DNA of 64,000 nucleotides from Agromyces sp. Marseille-P2726 (GTDB lineage Bacteria; Actinomycetota; Actinomycetes; Actinomycetales; Microbacteriaceae), in contig NZ_CADDWM010000015.1 in assembly GCF_902809835.1 (NCBI RefSeq), forward strand, positions 186,001 through 250,000. Reading direction: 5' to 3'. Position numbers and translations under genes: made by a program. A model generated the notes under the pieces. The model worked only from the letters and a program-made list of their open reading frames with translations. It did not search any database and was not told the origin of the DNA. Positions 27,789-37,944 of the stretch are shown piece by piece. The first letter of the stretch is position 1; each line of letters begins with the position of its first letter.

Positions 27789-29348
27789 ATGACTTCCAGC
27801 CGGAATCGAGCACGCACTCCGCGCTCCGAGCCGGTCTCCCGCCCGCCGCTCGAGGGACGGCTCGCCGGCTACCGGCTCATCCGCAGGATCGCGACCGGCG
27901 ATCGCGCCGACGTCTACCTCGCCGTCGCCGATGTCGATCCGGCAACCGGATCAGCGGACGGCGCATCGGCGCCCCCACAGCCGATCGTCGCGGTGCGAAT
28001 CTACGGACCGGAGGCCGACGAGGCGAGCATCACGACCGAGGTCGAGGCGATGTCGACCGATGCCACGGGCACGCTCCCACGGCTCGTCGACGTCGCGACG
28101 CTCGCCGATGGGCGGTGCTGCATCATCGTGGAACGCATCGGCGGACCCTCGCTCTCCCGCCTCCTCGTCGAACGGACGATCGCTCCGGGCGAAGCGGTCA
28201 CGATCCTCGCACCCATCATCGCGGCGGTCGCCGAGCTCGCCCGGCAGGGTTTCGCCCACGCACGGCTGGCCGCGAGCGACATCTTCCTCGACGACCGGGG
28301 CCGACCACGACTCATCGGGCTGGGTGAGCTCCGGCGCATGCCGCCGTCGGCAAAGGCAGCCGAGCGCGTCGTCCTGCACCGGGTGGCCCACGAGGCGCTC
28401 GCTGAGCTCGTCGAGCACGTGGCGGCATCCGTCAGCCCGGCGAACACGCTCGACGGCGTCATCGCGCTCCTTCGAGCTCGACTCGATGCGCGCCCCTTCG
28501 TCCCGTGCGAGATCGAGGTGGAGCGTGCGCTCTTCGCGGCGGCGCGACCTGAGCCGGTCGGCGGCATGAGCGCACGAGCCCTTGCGCCACGATTGCCGGC
28601 GCGGGTCACGGCACCCCACGACTTCGAGGCCGGTTCCCCGGCCGACACCGACCCTCAGCCATCCGTCGGTGCCGGCGGGCGGCGTGCTGGGCTCCGCCAG
28701 GTCCTCGCACTCGCCGAGTTGCCGAACGGGATCTCCGACAGGCTGGCGGATGCCGCTGATGCTGACCACGTCGCCGGGCTGCGTCGGCGAATGACCGGGT
28801 TCCTCCGCCGGCGAGGCCGCGCTGCCGCGGTCGGAACACTCCTCGGGGGCGGGGCACTCGTGCTCATGCTCACCCTCGTTCCGCCGGCCACGGCGGGCGT
28901 CGAACGGCTTCCCGGGGCCGACGCCGCACCCGCTGCAACTCCGTCCGGCGAGGCGTCGCAGCCGTCGGCGCCCGACACGTCTGGGCCGACCGCGGTGACG
29001 GAGTCGATCGAACCGACCGTCGAGGTACCCGATGATCCGGTCGTCGCCGCGCGTCGCCTTCTGGAGCAACGGGAGGTGTGCTTCGCGACCCTCGACATCA
29101 CCTGCCTCCAGTCCGTGGTGCAGGCAGGGTCATCGATCGAGGCACGCGATCGCGCGTCGATCCAGGACGCCCGCGATGGATCAGTCGCGCTCGAGCCCGA
29201 GTTCGACCTCACGAGCATCGAGGTGGCAGCCGAGATGGGGGCGGCTGTACTCCTGCGGGTCCCTCGCACGGTGGCGGAACGCGAACCGGCCTCCCTCCTC
29301 GTGGTGAGGGGGGAGGCCGGATGGCGTCTGCGTGAGCTGTTCGACTAG
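27789..29348 (+). CDS. Membrane-anchored protein kinase-like pseudokinase
   Basis: 519 residues. Residues ~25-240 follow the fold order of a Ser/Thr kinase ([19 protein letters not shown], then IVAVRIYG), but every catalytic signature is changed. The ATP-binding lysine is Arg70, the HRD loop reads H157-A-R-L with IFLDD instead of the Asn-containing loop, and DFG is G177-L-G. After a disordered region comes one membrane helix (~345-368) and an extracellular Pro/Thr/Ser-rich stretch plus a ~90-residue C-terminal domain. It is likely a pseudokinase sensor or scaffold. ATG 27756 is an alternative start. It is convergent with the E2 gene (overlap of 4 nt). Confidence 0.75.
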   Translation: MTSSRNRARTPRSEPVSRPPLEGRLAGYRLIRRIATGDRADVYLAVADVDPATGSADGASAPPQPIVAVRIYGPEADEASITTEVEAMSTDATGTLPRLVDVATLADGRCCIIVERIGGPSLSRLLVERTIAPGEAVTILAPIIAAVAELARQGFAHARLAASDIFLDDRGRPRLIGLGELRRMPPSAKAAERVVLHRVAHEALAELVEHVAASVSPANTLDGVIALLRARLDARPFVPCEIEVERALFAAARPEPVGGMSARALAPRLPARVTAPHDFEAGSPADTDPQPSVGAGGRRAGLRQVLALAELPNGISDRLADAADADHVAGLRRRMTGFLRRRGRAAAVGTLLGGGALVLMLTLVPPATAGVERLPGADAAPAATPSGEASQPSAPDTSGPTAVTESIEPTVEVPDDPVVAARRLLEQREVCFATLDITCLQSVVQAGSSIEARDRASIQDARDGSVALEPEFDLTSIEVAAEMGAAVLLRVPRTVAEREPASLLVVRGEAGWRLRELFD

Positions 29349-30801
29349 ATGCCGAGCTGCGACTCGAAGTCGCCCTCCTCGAGGCGCTCCTTGACCGCCG
29401 TGAGGAAGCGGGCGGCGTCGGCCCCGTCGATGATGCGGTGGTCGTACGAGAGGGCGAGGTACACCATCGAGCGGATGGCGATCGCGTCCTCTCCGTCCTG
29501 CTTGACGACGACCGGACGCTTCACGACGATGCCGGTGCCGAGGATCGCCGACTGCGGGAGGAAGACGACCGGAGTGTCGAACAGCGCTCCGCGCGAACCG
29601 GTGTTCGTGAGCGTGAACGTGCCGCCAGACAGTTCGTCTGGCTTCAGCTGGTTGTTGCGCGTGCGATCGGCGAGATCCGCGATCTGCGCCGCGAGGCCGG
29701 CGATGTCGAGTTCACCGGCGTCTCGGATCACGGGAGTCAGCAGCCCGCGCTCGGTGTCGACCGCGATGCTCAGGTTCTCGGATGCCGGATAGACGATGTC
29801 CTGCCCGTCGACGGTGGCGTTGATGATGGGGTAGGCGCGCAGCGCTTCGGCAGCGGCCATGGCGAAGAACGGCAGGAAGGAGAGCTTGTTGCCCGTCTTC
29901 TGGAGGAACGCGTCCTTCGTGCGTTCGCGCAGCCGTGCTACGCGGGTGACGTCGACCTCGACGACCGTGGTCAGCTGTGCGGTCGAGGTCATCGACACGA
30001 CGGCCCGTTCGGCGACGACCTTGCGCAGGCGCGTCATCGGAACCGTCGTTCCTCGCAGGGGCGAGGTCTCGAGGGGCGTGCGGGCCGGCTTGGCCTCTGC
30101 TGCAGGTGCCGCAGGTGCGGCCTGAGCCGACAGCACATCCTGCTTGCGGATGCGACCGCCGACGCCGGTGCCGGTGACACTGGCCAGGTCGACTCCCTGC
30201 TCGTTGGCGAGCTTGCGGACGATCGGCGTGACGTAGCCGCTGGGGCCGGCGTGCGCTCCTGAGGGCGCCGCGGCGGCCCCCGCGGCCACGTCACCCCGAT
30301 CGTCCGCCAACCCGCCAACGAGCAGGGAGTCGACCCGGCCCGTGTCACCCGCCCCCGCCGCGGCGGGCGCACCCCCCAGAAGGAGGGGCTGGCGGCCCCG
30401 GGCCCCCCCCCGGCGCCCCCAGCAGAGGCCACAGGCGCGGGCGCTGCTTCAGGCGCAGGCGCTGCCTGGGGTGCGGGTGCTGCTTCGGGAGCGGCGGCTG
30501 CTGCTTCGGCAGCGGGCGCTGCCGCCTCGGGCGCCGGAGCGGCTTCGGCCTGGGCGGCGCCGGTGCCGTCACCGATGGTGACGAGGGCCGTGCCGACCTC
30601 GACCGTCTCGTCCTCCTGGACGAGGATGGCCTCGACAACGCCGGCGATCGGCGATGGGATCTCGGTGTCGACCTTGTCGGTCGACACCTCGAGCAGCGGC
30701 TCGTCGACCTCCACACGGTCGCCGACGTTCTTCAGCCAGCGGGTGACCGTGCCCTCCGTGACACTCTCACCGAGTGCGGGGAGGCTGACGGATTCGCTCA
30801 T
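29345..30801 (-). pseudogene. sucB: Dihydrolipoamide acyltransferase E2 (2-oxoglutarate/pyruvate dehydrogenase), reading frame broken
   Basis: Two halves of one E2 protein lie in different frames. The N-terminal half (start ATG 30801) has one lipoyl domain with the lipoyl Lys43 in [13 protein letters not shown] and an Ala/Pro/Glu linker. The C-terminal half has the E1/E3-binding domain ([25 protein letters not shown]) and the acyltransferase domain ending in [19 protein letters not shown]. The break lies within 30249-30430, where an inverted copy of the binding-domain coding sequence is inserted. Deleting these 182 nt would restore one frame. An E2 is essential in an aerobic organism, so a sequence artefact is more likely than a true pseudogene. 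lpdA lies immediately upstream, forming an E3-E2 operon. Confidence 0.85.
30092..30430. repeat. 157-nt inverted duplication inside the E2 gene
   Basis: 30274-30430 aligns without gaps to the reverse complement of 30092-30248, with a 25-nt spacer. By hand count 126 of 157 positions match. Of 31 mismatches, 22 are changes to C on the plus strand. The copied segment encodes the E1/E3-binding domain and part of the following linker. Confidence 0.85.
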
Positions 30802-30867
30802 TCGATTGTCTCCTTCACAGCGTCTGACGCTTTCTACCTTATTGCAGTCGTGTTCGAGGGCGCCGGG

Positions 30868-32241
30868 TCAGAGCGCGTGCAGCGGCTTGCCCGCGAGCTT
30901 CAGGAACGCCTCGCCGAGCGCCTCGTTCTGCGTGGGGTGCGCGTGGATGAACGGCGCGATGTCCTCGGGGTAGGCCTCCCAGTTCACCGCGAGCTGCGCC
31001 TCGCCGATGAGCTCGCCGACGCGAGCACCGATCATGTGGACGCCGACGACGGGCCCGTCGTTCACACGCACGACCTTGATGGATCCGCTGGTCTCGAGGA
31101 TGTGGCTCTTGCCGTTGCCCGCCAGGTTGTAGTCGTACGCCAAGACCTGGTCGGCGCCGTACTTCTCCGCGGCGCGCGCCTCGGTGTAACCGATCGATGC
31201 GATCTCGGGGTCGCAGTAGGTGACCTTCGGGATGTTGACGTCGTCGACCACGATCGGGTTGAGGCCCGCGATCTCCTCGGCGACGAAGATGCCCTGCTGG
31301 AACCCGCGATGCGCGAGCTGCAGACCCGGCACGATGTCACCGACCGCGTAGATTCCGGGAACGTTCGTGGCGAGGCGTTCGTCGGTGATCACGAAGCCGC
31401 GGTCGACGGTGACACCCGCCTCCTCGTACCCGAGACCCTGTGTCGCCGGGCCGCGCCCGACCGCGACGAGCAGCAAGTCGGCTTCGACGGTCTCGCCGCT
31501 CTCGAGCGTCACCACGACACCCTCGTCGTTCTGCGTCACGCCCTGGAAACGCACGCCGAGCTTGTACTCGATACCGCGCTTGCGGAACGCGCGCTCGAGC
31601 TGCTTCGACACCGACTCCTCTTCGTTGGGAACGAGGTGGGGGAGCGCCTCGATGATCGTGACGTCGGCGCCGAAGGACTTCCACACGCTCGCGAACTCGA
31701 CCCCGATGACGCCGCCGCCGAGGACGGCGACCTTGTTCGGCACGAAGTCGAGCTCCAGCGCCTGCTCACTGGTGATGACGCGACCGCCGATCTCGAGACC
31801 CGGAAGCGAGCGGGAGTACGAGCCCGTTGCGAGGATGACGTTCTTGCCGACCAGGCGGTCGTCGCCGACCTGCACGGCATTCGGGGCGACCAGTCGCCCC
31901 TCGCCTTCGATGACCGTGATGCCGCGCGCCTTGACCAGGCCCTGCAGCCCCTTGAACTTGCTTGCGACGATGCTCTCGCGGTACGCGGTGACGCCGGCGA
32001 CGTCGATGCCCTCGAACGCCGAGCGAACGCCGAACTTCGACGACTCACGGGACTGGTCGGCGACCTCGGCGGCGTGCAGCAGCGCCTTGGTGGGGATGCA
32101 CCCGCGGTGCAGGCACGTACCGCCCAGTTTGTCCTTCTCGACCAACCCGACGGTGAAACCGAGCTGGACGGCACGCAGCGCTGCCGCGTACCCCCCGCTA
32201 CCGCCACCGAGGATGACAATGTCAAAGTTCTGCTCGGACAA
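30868..32241 (-). CDS. lpdA: Dihydrolipoyl dehydrogenase (E3)
   Basis: 457 residues. It reoxidises lipoyl groups of the 2-oxoacid dehydrogenase complexes with FAD and NAD+. Motifs: FDIVILGGGSGGYAAALRAVQLG, the redox disulfide in GGTCLHRGCIPTKALLH, the NAD motif VAVLGGGVIGVEFASVW, the second FAD motif GIYAVGDIV, and the catalytic His in FIHAHPTQNEALGEA. TTG 32241 is chosen because GGGAG precedes it and the FAD motif starts a few residues later; ATG 32325 would add 28 residues of unlikely sequence. It is followed by the E2 gene. Confidence 0.96.
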   Translation of the reverse strand: MSEQNFDIVILGGGSGGYAAALRAVQLGFTVGLVEKDKLGGTCLHRGCIPTKALLHAAEVADQSRESSKFGVRSAFEGIDVAGVTAYRESIVASKFKGLQGLVKARGITVIEGEGRLVAPNAVQVGDDRLVGKNVILATGSYSRSLPGLEIGGRVITSEQALELDFVPNKVAVLGGGVIGVEFASVWKSFGADVTIIEALPHLVPNEEESVSKQLERAFRKRGIEYKLGVRFQGVTQNDEGVVVTLESGETVEADLLLVAVGRGPATQGLGYEEAGVTVDRGFVITDERLATNVPGIYAVGDIVPGLQLAHRGFQQGIFVAEEIAGLNPIVVDDVNIPKVTYCDPEIASIGYTEARAAEKYGADQVLAYDYNLAGNGKSHILETSGSIKVVRVNDGPVVGVHMIGARVGELIGEAQLAVNWEAYPEDIAPFIHAHPTQNEALGEAFLKLAGKPLHAL

Positions 32242-32334
32242 CCGGGATCTCCCTCGCGCAAGGTCTGCGTCACGGACTGCCCGCGTCGTGGCTGGGCAGG
32301 GTGCACGGGCGCCGTTCGCGCCCATATGACCTTA

Positions 32335-33798
32335 CTACCCCGCTGCGAGGTCCTCGCCCAGCCGCACGAGCGTGCGTCCCGCCACGCCGGTGCCCCCTGA
32401 GCCGGTGAAACCCCATGCTGCGCCGCTGTTGTTCGCGGGGCCCGCCACGTCGAGGTGCGCCCACGGAATCCGCTCATCCGAGTCCGGCCGGGTGCCGATG
32501 AACTCCTGCAGGAAGACGCCGGCGAGGAGCATGCCGGGCACGGTCACCCCCAGCTTCGTGTTGGCGAGGTCCGCGACATCCGACTTCAACAGGCTGCGCA
32601 GCTCCTGGGGGAGCGGCATCGGCCAGACCGCCTCGTCGACGGCGTCGGCGGCGGCACGGACACGCGCGACCAGGCTTTCGTCGCCCATCAGGCCCGCGAT
32701 CCGGTGTCCGAGGGCGACGACCTGGGCGCCCGTCAGCGTCGCGACGTCGACGATGGCGTCGGGCTGTTCATCACTCGCCGCGGCGAGCGCGTCGGCCATC
32801 ACGAGCCGCCCCTCGGCGTCGGTGTTCAGCACCTCGACGGTGGTTCCGCCGTGGATCCGGAGCACATCGTTGGGACGGACGGCCCGGCCGGAGGGCATGT
32901 TCTCGGCAAGGCACAGCCAGCCGGTGACGCGGACCGGCACCGCCAGTTCGGCGAGCGCCAGCATCGACGCGAGCACCGCGGCGGCGCCGGCCATGTCGGT
33001 CTTCATGCCGACCATCGACGCGAACGGCTTCAGCGAGAGGCCGCCGGAGTCGAACGTGATGCCCTTGCCGACGAGCGCGAGATGAGTGGATGCCCCGGCT
33101 GGCGCATACTCCAACCGGACGAGCCGCGGCCCGCGGCTCGAACCCCGCCCGACGGCGAGGATGCCGCCGAAGCCGTCGGCCTCGAGCGCCTCCTCGTCCC
33201 AGACCCTGGACGCCAGGCCCGCGGCATCCGCCAGCTCCACAGCGATCTCGGCGAACCGCTCGGGGAACAGGTCGAGCGGGGGAGTGTTGACGAGGTCCCT
33301 GGTGCGAGCGACGGCGTCGGCGATGGAACGGATCCGATCGAGCCCGACCTGGTGCCCGGTGTGCATCGTGATGCTCGTGACCGGCGACTTCGCGTCGGAG
33401 CGGTAGTCGGCGAAGGAGTAGGCGCCGAGGGCCGCACCCTCGAGGAGCGCCTCCGCGCTCTCGCCGTCGTCCGCCGGAACCGCGATCGCGAGCGACTCGG
33501 CGCCCGCGAGTTGGCGCGTCGCGCTTCCGGCCGCAAGACGCAGGCTCGCGGCATCCGCCCGCTCGCCGACGCCGATCACGGCGACCAGGGCGGGCCCTCC
33601 GTGAAGAGAGGGAAGGCGGGTGAGCTCGTCGGCCGCGCCCTTCGCGCCGAGCGTCGCGAGCAGGGGAGCGACCCACTCGTACCCGTCCGCGGCCAGGAGC
33701 GCGGGCCCCTCGGAGCCGCTTCGAGCAGCGAGTAGCACGACGTCGGCGTCGGACTCGGTGGCGGGGGAAGGGGAGGTTGCAAGGTCGGGGACGGTCAT
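32335..33798 (-). CDS. pepA: Leucyl aminopeptidase (M17 family)
   Basis: 487 residues. The C-terminal catalytic domain has the two-metal site motifs: LVGKGITFDSGGLSLKP (Lys and Asp ligands), MKTDMAGAAAVLA and the signature NTDAEGRLVMADAL. The N-terminal domain is the variable M17 type. It is a hexameric cytosolic enzyme that recycles peptides. A TACCAT hexamer (33811-33806) is 7 nt before ATG 33798. It is divergent from the PAC2 gene, with 87 nt between starts. Confidence 0.95.
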   Translation of the reverse strand: MTVPDLATSPSPATESDADVVLLAARSGSEGPALLAADGYEWVAPLLATLGAKGAADELTRLPSLHGGPALVAVIGVGERADAASLRLAAGSATRQLAGAESLAIAVPADDGESAEALLEGAALGAYSFADYRSDAKSPVTSITMHTGHQVGLDRIRSIADAVARTRDLVNTPPLDLFPERFAEIAVELADAAGLASRVWDEEALEADGFGGILAVGRGSSRGPRLVRLEYAPAGASTHLALVGKGITFDSGGLSLKPFASMVGMKTDMAGAAAVLASMLALAELAVPVRVTGWLCLAENMPSGRAVRPNDVLRIHGGTTVEVLNTDAEGRLVMADALAAASDEQPDAIVDVATLTGAQVVALGHRIAGLMGDESLVARVRAAADAVDEAVWPMPLPQELRSLLKSDVADLANTKLGVTVPGMLLAGVFLQEFIGTRPDSDERIPWAHLDVAGPANNSGAAWGFTGSGGTGVAGRTLVRLGEDLAAG

Positions 33799-33805
33799 GC
33801 AGCCG

Positions 33806-33811
33806 ATGGTA
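33806..33811 (-). promoter_or_regulatory. -10 element of a predicted leaderless promoter (pepA)
   Basis: TACCAT on the minus strand is 7 nt before ATG 33798; no ribosome site is seen. Confidence 0.45.
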
Positions 33812-33873
33812 CGTGTTCGCTGTGGGCATCATCGGCGCGCCGGGTCAACCGCCGGACCCGTCCGAGGCCTCAG

Positions 33874-33879
33874 TAGGCT
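33874..33879 (+). promoter_or_regulatory. -10 element of a predicted leaderless promoter (PAC2 gene)
   Basis: TAGGCT is followed after 6 nt by ATG 33886. Confidence 0.5.
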
Positions 33880-33885
33880 GGATAC

Positions 33886-34812
33886 ATGCGCGATCCCCGA
33901 TCCCTCTTCGAGGTGAACCCCGACGTCCAGGTGCCGCCGGGGCTTCCGCTCGTCGCGGGCGTGACGGGTTTCGTCGACGCCGGTTCGGCAGTGTCGCAGA
34001 CGACGGAGTACCTGCTGTCGACGCTCGACACCACCGTGGTCGCCACGTTCGACGCCGACGAACTGCTCGACTACCGCGCACGTCGGCCGATCATGCTCTT
34101 CCAGGGCGATCACCTCACCGACTACCGACCGCCCCGCCTCAGCCTCGACCTCGCGCGCGACGAGATCGGTCAGCAGTTCCTCATGCTGACGGGGTACGAG
34201 CCCGACTTCCAGTGGGAGCGATTCGTCGCTGCGGTCCTCGGGCTCATCGAAGACCTGGGTGTGACGTCGACGACGTGGGTCAACTCCATCCCGATGCCGG
34301 TGCCGCACACGCGGCCCATCGGGGTGACCGTGAGCGGCAATCGCACCGACCTCATCGACGCGATGTCGATCTGGCGACCGACCACCCAGGTTCCGTCGAA
34401 CGCCATGCACCTCGTCGAGTACCGGCTGCAGGAACTCGGACACCCGACCACCGGGTTCGTGCTGCTGGTTCCCCACTACCTCTCCGACGCCGAGTACCCG
34501 GCCGCCGCAGTGGCGGCGCTCGAGGCGATCAGCGCGGCGACCGGGCTCATCTTCCCCACCGATGTGCTGCGCGAGCAGGGCCGCGAGTTCGTCGCCCGCA
34601 TCGATGAGCAGGTCGGGGAGAACGGCGAGCTCGCCAAGCTCGTCGGCACCCTCGAAGAGCGACACGACTCCTACATGGAGGGCACGACGCTGCGATCGCC
34701 CCTCATCGACGAAGACGGCGAGCTGCCGACGGCCGACGAGATCGCTGCCGAGCTCGAGAAGTTCCTGGCCTATCGGCGGACTCGCGACGACGACACGCCA
34801 CTCGGCGGCTGA
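33886..34812 (+). CDS. PAC2 family protein
   Basis: 308 residues. It matches the actinobacterial PAC2 (proteasome-assembly-chaperone-like) family: LVAGVTGFVDAGSAVSQTTEYLL near the N-terminus, FDADELLDYRARRPIM, then SIPMPVPHTRPIGVTVSGN and VPHYLSDAEYPAAAVAALEAI. The C-terminal third is acidic with LEERHDSYMEGTTLR. The bacterial role of PAC2 proteins is unproven, and the family occurs in species without a 20S proteasome, so the name should not be taken as a function. It stands alone upstream of sigA. Confidence 0.88.
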   Translation: MRDPRSLFEVNPDVQVPPGLPLVAGVTGFVDAGSAVSQTTEYLLSTLDTTVVATFDADELLDYRARRPIMLFQGDHLTDYRPPRLSLDLARDEIGQQFLMLTGYEPDFQWERFVAAVLGLIEDLGVTSTTWVNSIPMPVPHTRPIGVTVSGNRTDLIDAMSIWRPTTQVPSNAMHLVEYRLQELGHPTTGFVLLVPHYLSDAEYPAAAVAALEAISAATGLIFPTDVLREQGREFVARIDEQVGENGELAKLVGTLEERHDSYMEGTTLRSPLIDEDGELPTADEIAAELEKFLAYRRTRDDDTPLGG

Positions 34813-34946
34813 GCCGACGCACTCGGTCGCACCGATACCGTCCCCTTCGCCCGGAACGCGGGAATGCCCATGTCGTGCCGTGCGTTGTCCATGACTGGGG
34901 CAGATGAACGGGCGGTAGGTGCACCGGTCGGTGGCGTGCGTGACTG

Positions 34947-34952
34947 TATAAT
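34947..34952 (+). promoter_or_regulatory. -10 element of the sigA promoter
   Basis: A perfect TATAAT in an otherwise GC-rich 299-nt intergenic region; no good -35 is visible, but TG lies immediately before it. The transcript would have a long leader of about 155 nt, which contains a GGACC/GGTCC hairpin. The rest of 34813-35111 holds no gene that I can see. Confidence 0.6.
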
Positions 34953-35111
34953 GGGAGACGGACCCGTTCTGGTCCGCTGGTGCGATGTGATCGCGCCGAA
35001 GACGCGGACTTGACATGGGTCCTCATAGTGTCCGAAAACAACCGGACCGAGCGCACCAGCCACCGCCTGACAGGGCACATGCCGCGCGACGGTAGGAGAG
35101 GTTTCAAACGA

Positions 35112-36680
35112 ATGGCAACGACGAAGGCTGCGGCCTCGGCGAAGAGCGAGGCGCAGAAGCCTGCCGCGAAGCGCGCGACGACCGCGAAGTCGACCGCCGC
35201 GAAGACGACGAAGGCGACGGCCGAGCAGGCCGACACGGCTGTGAAGACGGCGACCGCGAAGACGAAGAGCTCAGCGCCGGCGGCCAAGGGCGCGAAGGCG
35301 AACGGCACGAAGACGGCGGCCAAGGCCGCGGGCACGGCCAAGGGCAAGTCCGGCTCGAAGGGCGCTGCCGCGAAGGGCGCCGCGACGCCCGCATCGAAGA
35401 CGCCGCGCACGAGCACGGCGAAGTCCGCGGCGAAGCCGCGTGGCACGGCCAAGACGGGCGCAGAGGGCGATGACGACATCGAGCCCCAGGAGCTCGATGA
35501 CGCCGAGATCGACGTCGACGTCGATGTGGATGCCGATGTGGACGCGGAGGTCGATGCCGAAGCCGGGGCCGACACCGAGGCCGATGCAGCCGACACCACC
35601 GACGAGCCGGCCGCCGAGCCGGCCGCCGCAGATGCGGCATCCGACACCGACGACGACGAGGCCAAGCCTGCCGAGACCGTCGAGCCGCACCCGACCGGCG
35701 CGCTCGTGCTGCGCGCGGTCGACGACGAGGACGAAGTGCCGGTCTACTCGACCGCCATCACCGGTGCCACCGCAGACCCCGTCAAGGATTACCTGAAGCA
35801 GATCGGAAAGGTCGCACTGCTGAACGCGGCCGAAGAGGTCGAGCTGGCGATGCGCATCGAGGCCGGCCTCTTCGCCGAGGAGAAGCTTTCGCACATGACC
35901 GACGCCGAGAAGCGGTCGCAGCTCGGTCGCGAGCTGCAGTGGGTCGCGAAGGACGGGCAGCGTGCCAAGAGCCACCTGCTCGGCGCGAACCTGCGCCTCG
36001 TGGTCTCCCTCGCGAAGCGCTACACGGGTCGCGGCATGCAGTTCCTCGACCTCATCCAAGAGGGGAACCTCGGCCTCATCCGCGCGGTGGAGAAGTTCGA
36101 CTACACCAAGGGCTTCAAGTTCTCGACCTACGCGACGTGGTGGATCCGTCAGGCGATCACGCGAGCGATGGCCGACCAGGCCCGCACGATCCGCATCCCG
36201 GTGCACATGGTCGAGGTCATCAACAAGCTCGCGCGCGTGCAGCGGCAGATGCTGCAGGATCTGGGCCGCGAGCCCACTCCCGAGGAGCTCAGCCGCGAGC
36301 TCGACATGACCCCCGAGAAGGTCATCGAGGTGCAGAAGTACGGTCGCGAGCCGATCTCGCTGCACACGCCGCTCGGCGAAGACGGTGACAGCGAGTTCGG
36401 CGACCTGATCGAAGACACCGAGGCGGTCGTTCCGGCCGACGCGGTCGGCTTCACGATGCTGCAGAAGCAGCTCGAGTCGCTCCTCGATTCGCTGAGCGAA
36501 CGCGAGGCAGGGGTCATCCGCATGCGGTTCGGATTGGGCGACGGCATGCCGAAGACGCTCGACCAGATCGGCGACACGTTCGGCGTGACTCGCGAGCGGA
36601 TCCGGCAGATCGAGTCCAAGACGATGGCGAAGCTGCGCCACCCGTCGCGCTCGCAGTCGCTCCGCGACTACCTCGAGTAG
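35112..36680 (+). CDS. sigA: RNA polymerase primary sigma factor (RpoD/SigA/HrdB type)
   Basis: 522 residues. The N-terminal ~110 residues are Lys/Ala/Thr-rich, then ~80 residues are strongly acidic, the usual long extension of actinobacterial primary sigmas. Conserved regions follow: 1.2 ([21 protein letters not shown]), 2 ([26 protein letters not shown] through [16 protein letters not shown]), 3 ([13 protein letters not shown]) and 4 ([22 protein letters not shown]). ATG 35112 follows a GGAGAGG site; earlier in-frame starts exist. It directs housekeeping promoters such as the TANNNT elements listed here. Confidence 0.96.
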   Translation: MATTKAAASAKSEAQKPAAKRATTAKSTAAKTTKATAEQADTAVKTATAKTKSSAPAAKGAKANGTKTAAKAAGTAKGKSGSKGAAAKGAATPASKTPRTSTAKSAAKPRGTAKTGAEGDDDIEPQELDDAEIDVDVDVDADVDAEVDAEAGADTEADAADTTDEPAAEPAAADAASDTDDDEAKPAETVEPHPTGALVLRAVDDEDEVPVYSTAITGATADPVKDYLKQIGKVALLNAAEEVELAMRIEAGLFAEEKLSHMTDAEKRSQLGRELQWVAKDGQRAKSHLLGANLRLVVSLAKRYTGRGMQFLDLIQEGNLGLIRAVEKFDYTKGFKFSTYATWWIRQAITRAMADQARTIRIPVHMVEVINKLARVQRQMLQDLGREPTPEELSRELDMTPEKVIEVQKYGREPISLHTPLGEDGDSEFGDLIEDTEAVVPADAVGFTMLQKQLESLLDSLSEREAGVIRMRFGLGDGMPKTLDQIGDTFGVTRERIRQIESKTMAKLRHPSRSQSLRDYLE

Positions 36681-36687
36681 GCCGACC

Positions 36688-37944
36688 GTGCGCTACGCGC
36701 CGGCGATCCTCGTCGGCAGGCTCGTCCGATTCGCCGCCCGGCTGCGCAAGCCCGGCGGCGGATCGGCGGTTCCGGGCCTCATCGTGAACACGATCGCACC
36801 CGGGTACCTCAAGCGAACCCTCTCCGGATTCCCGCAGGGGCTCGTCGTGGTGTCGGGTTCGAGCGGCAAGTCCACGACCACGAAGATGCTGGTCGCCATT
36901 CTCCGCGCGCACGGCATCGACGTGTTCACGAATCCGTCGACCGCGAACATCAGCCAGGGGCTCACGTCGGCGCTGCTCGAACGCGCCGACTGGCGCGGTC
37001 GCGTACCCGGCGACGTCGCGGTGCTCGAGATGGACGAGGGGCATGGCGCCGTGGTCATGCAGGGCGTCGATGCGCGCGTCGTGACCCTCATGAACGTTAT
37101 GGTCGACCAGATCGATCGTTTCCACGACTCCGAGATGGTGGCGGGCATGCTCGCCCGCATCGCAGAGCGCGCCCACGAGGCCGTCGTCGTGAACGCCGAC
37201 GATGCGTACCTCGAGCGGATCTCGGGCAGGATGTCACCGGATGTCGCGGTGCGGCGTTTCGGCGTGTCCGAGGCCGTGCTCGAGGCTGCGCCGCGGGGGC
37301 TGGGCTACACCGAGACCACCTCGGCCCGGCTCGCGGCAGGCGAGGGCGTGCGCGTCGAGTCGGTCGACGGCGTCACCGCGGTCCTCGCCGACGGCGAGAC
37401 ATCCGTCGCCATCAGGCTCCCGGCTAGGGGCACGCACTACGCCGTCGATGCCGCCGCAGCGTATGCGACAGCGCGGGCCGTGCTCGGCGACGCGTTCGTC
37501 GCCACGACGGCCGCCGACGCGCTGAGCGAGATCCCGGCCGTGTTCGGGCGCGGCGAGCGTGTGCGGGTCCGGGGGCAGGACGTGGAGTTCGTGCTCGTGC
37601 AGAACCCGGCCAGCTACCAGCTGAACGTCGACAGCATCGATCCCGACACCGAGCAGATCCTCTTCGCGATGGGCTCGGACGTGCGCGACCCCTCCTATTT
37701 CTGGCCGACGGATGCCTCGGCTCTCGGCCGTGTGGCCATCGTCAGCGGATCCAAGGCGCACGAGGCGGCATTGATGCTGGCCTACGACGGAGTCGAGATC
37801 GACCGCGTCGAGCCCGATCTGCCTCGAGCCCTCGACGATTTCCTCAGTTCGCCACCGCCCACGGCCGGGGTGAAGACGATCGTGTTCACCGCCGACTCGA
37901 TGCGGCGCACACGCAGCCACCTCGGATTGACGGGAGCGGAATGA
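36688..37944 (+). CDS. murT: MurT-like Mur ligase family protein (DUF1727), cysteine-free variant
   Basis: 418 residues. Canonical MurT, with GatD, amidates the alpha-carboxyl of D-Glu in lipid II. The Mur-ligase ATP site is here (VVSGSSGKSTTTKML, residues ~53-67), with VLEMDEGHG and the DUF1727 C-terminal domain (~295-415). The protein contains no cysteine, so the four-Cys zinc ribbon of S. aureus MurT is missing. The usual RDQLDRY motif reads VDQIDRF. The segment matching the MurT Asp that completes the GatD triad reads FWPTDAS. GTG 36688 lies 7 nt after sigA, and the stop overlaps the gatD start. Its substrate amine may not be ammonia. Confidence 0.9.
   Translation: MRYAPAILVGRLVRFAARLRKPGGGSAVPGLIVNTIAPGYLKRTLSGFPQGLVVVSGSSGKSTTTKMLVAILRAHGIDVFTNPSTANISQGLTSALLERADWRGRVPGDVAVLEMDEGHGAVVMQGVDARVVTLMNVMVDQIDRFHDSEMVAGMLARIAERAHEAVVVNADDAYLERISGRMSPDVAVRRFGVSEAVLEAAPRGLGYTETTSARLAAGEGVRVESVDGVTAVLADGETSVAIRLPARGTHYAVDAAAAYATARAVLGDAFVATTAADALSEIPAVFGRGERVRVRGQDVEFVLVQNPASYQLNVDSIDPDTEQILFAMGSDVRDPSYFWPTDASALGRVAIVSGSKAHEAALMLAYDGVEIDRVEPDLPRALDDFLSSPPPTAGVKTIVFTADSMRRTRSHLGLTGAE

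Noticed and set aside
30363..30420. C-rich stretch as a simple-sequence or phase-variable tract
   Set aside because: The runs arise inside the degraded inverted copy by changes to C and do not form a regular repeat unit.
29345..30801. Two separate genes: a lipoyl-domain protein and an acyltransferase with binding domain
   Set aside because: The two pieces join into one standard E2 protein, overlap in different frames, and the break coincides with an inverted copy of the gene's own sequence.
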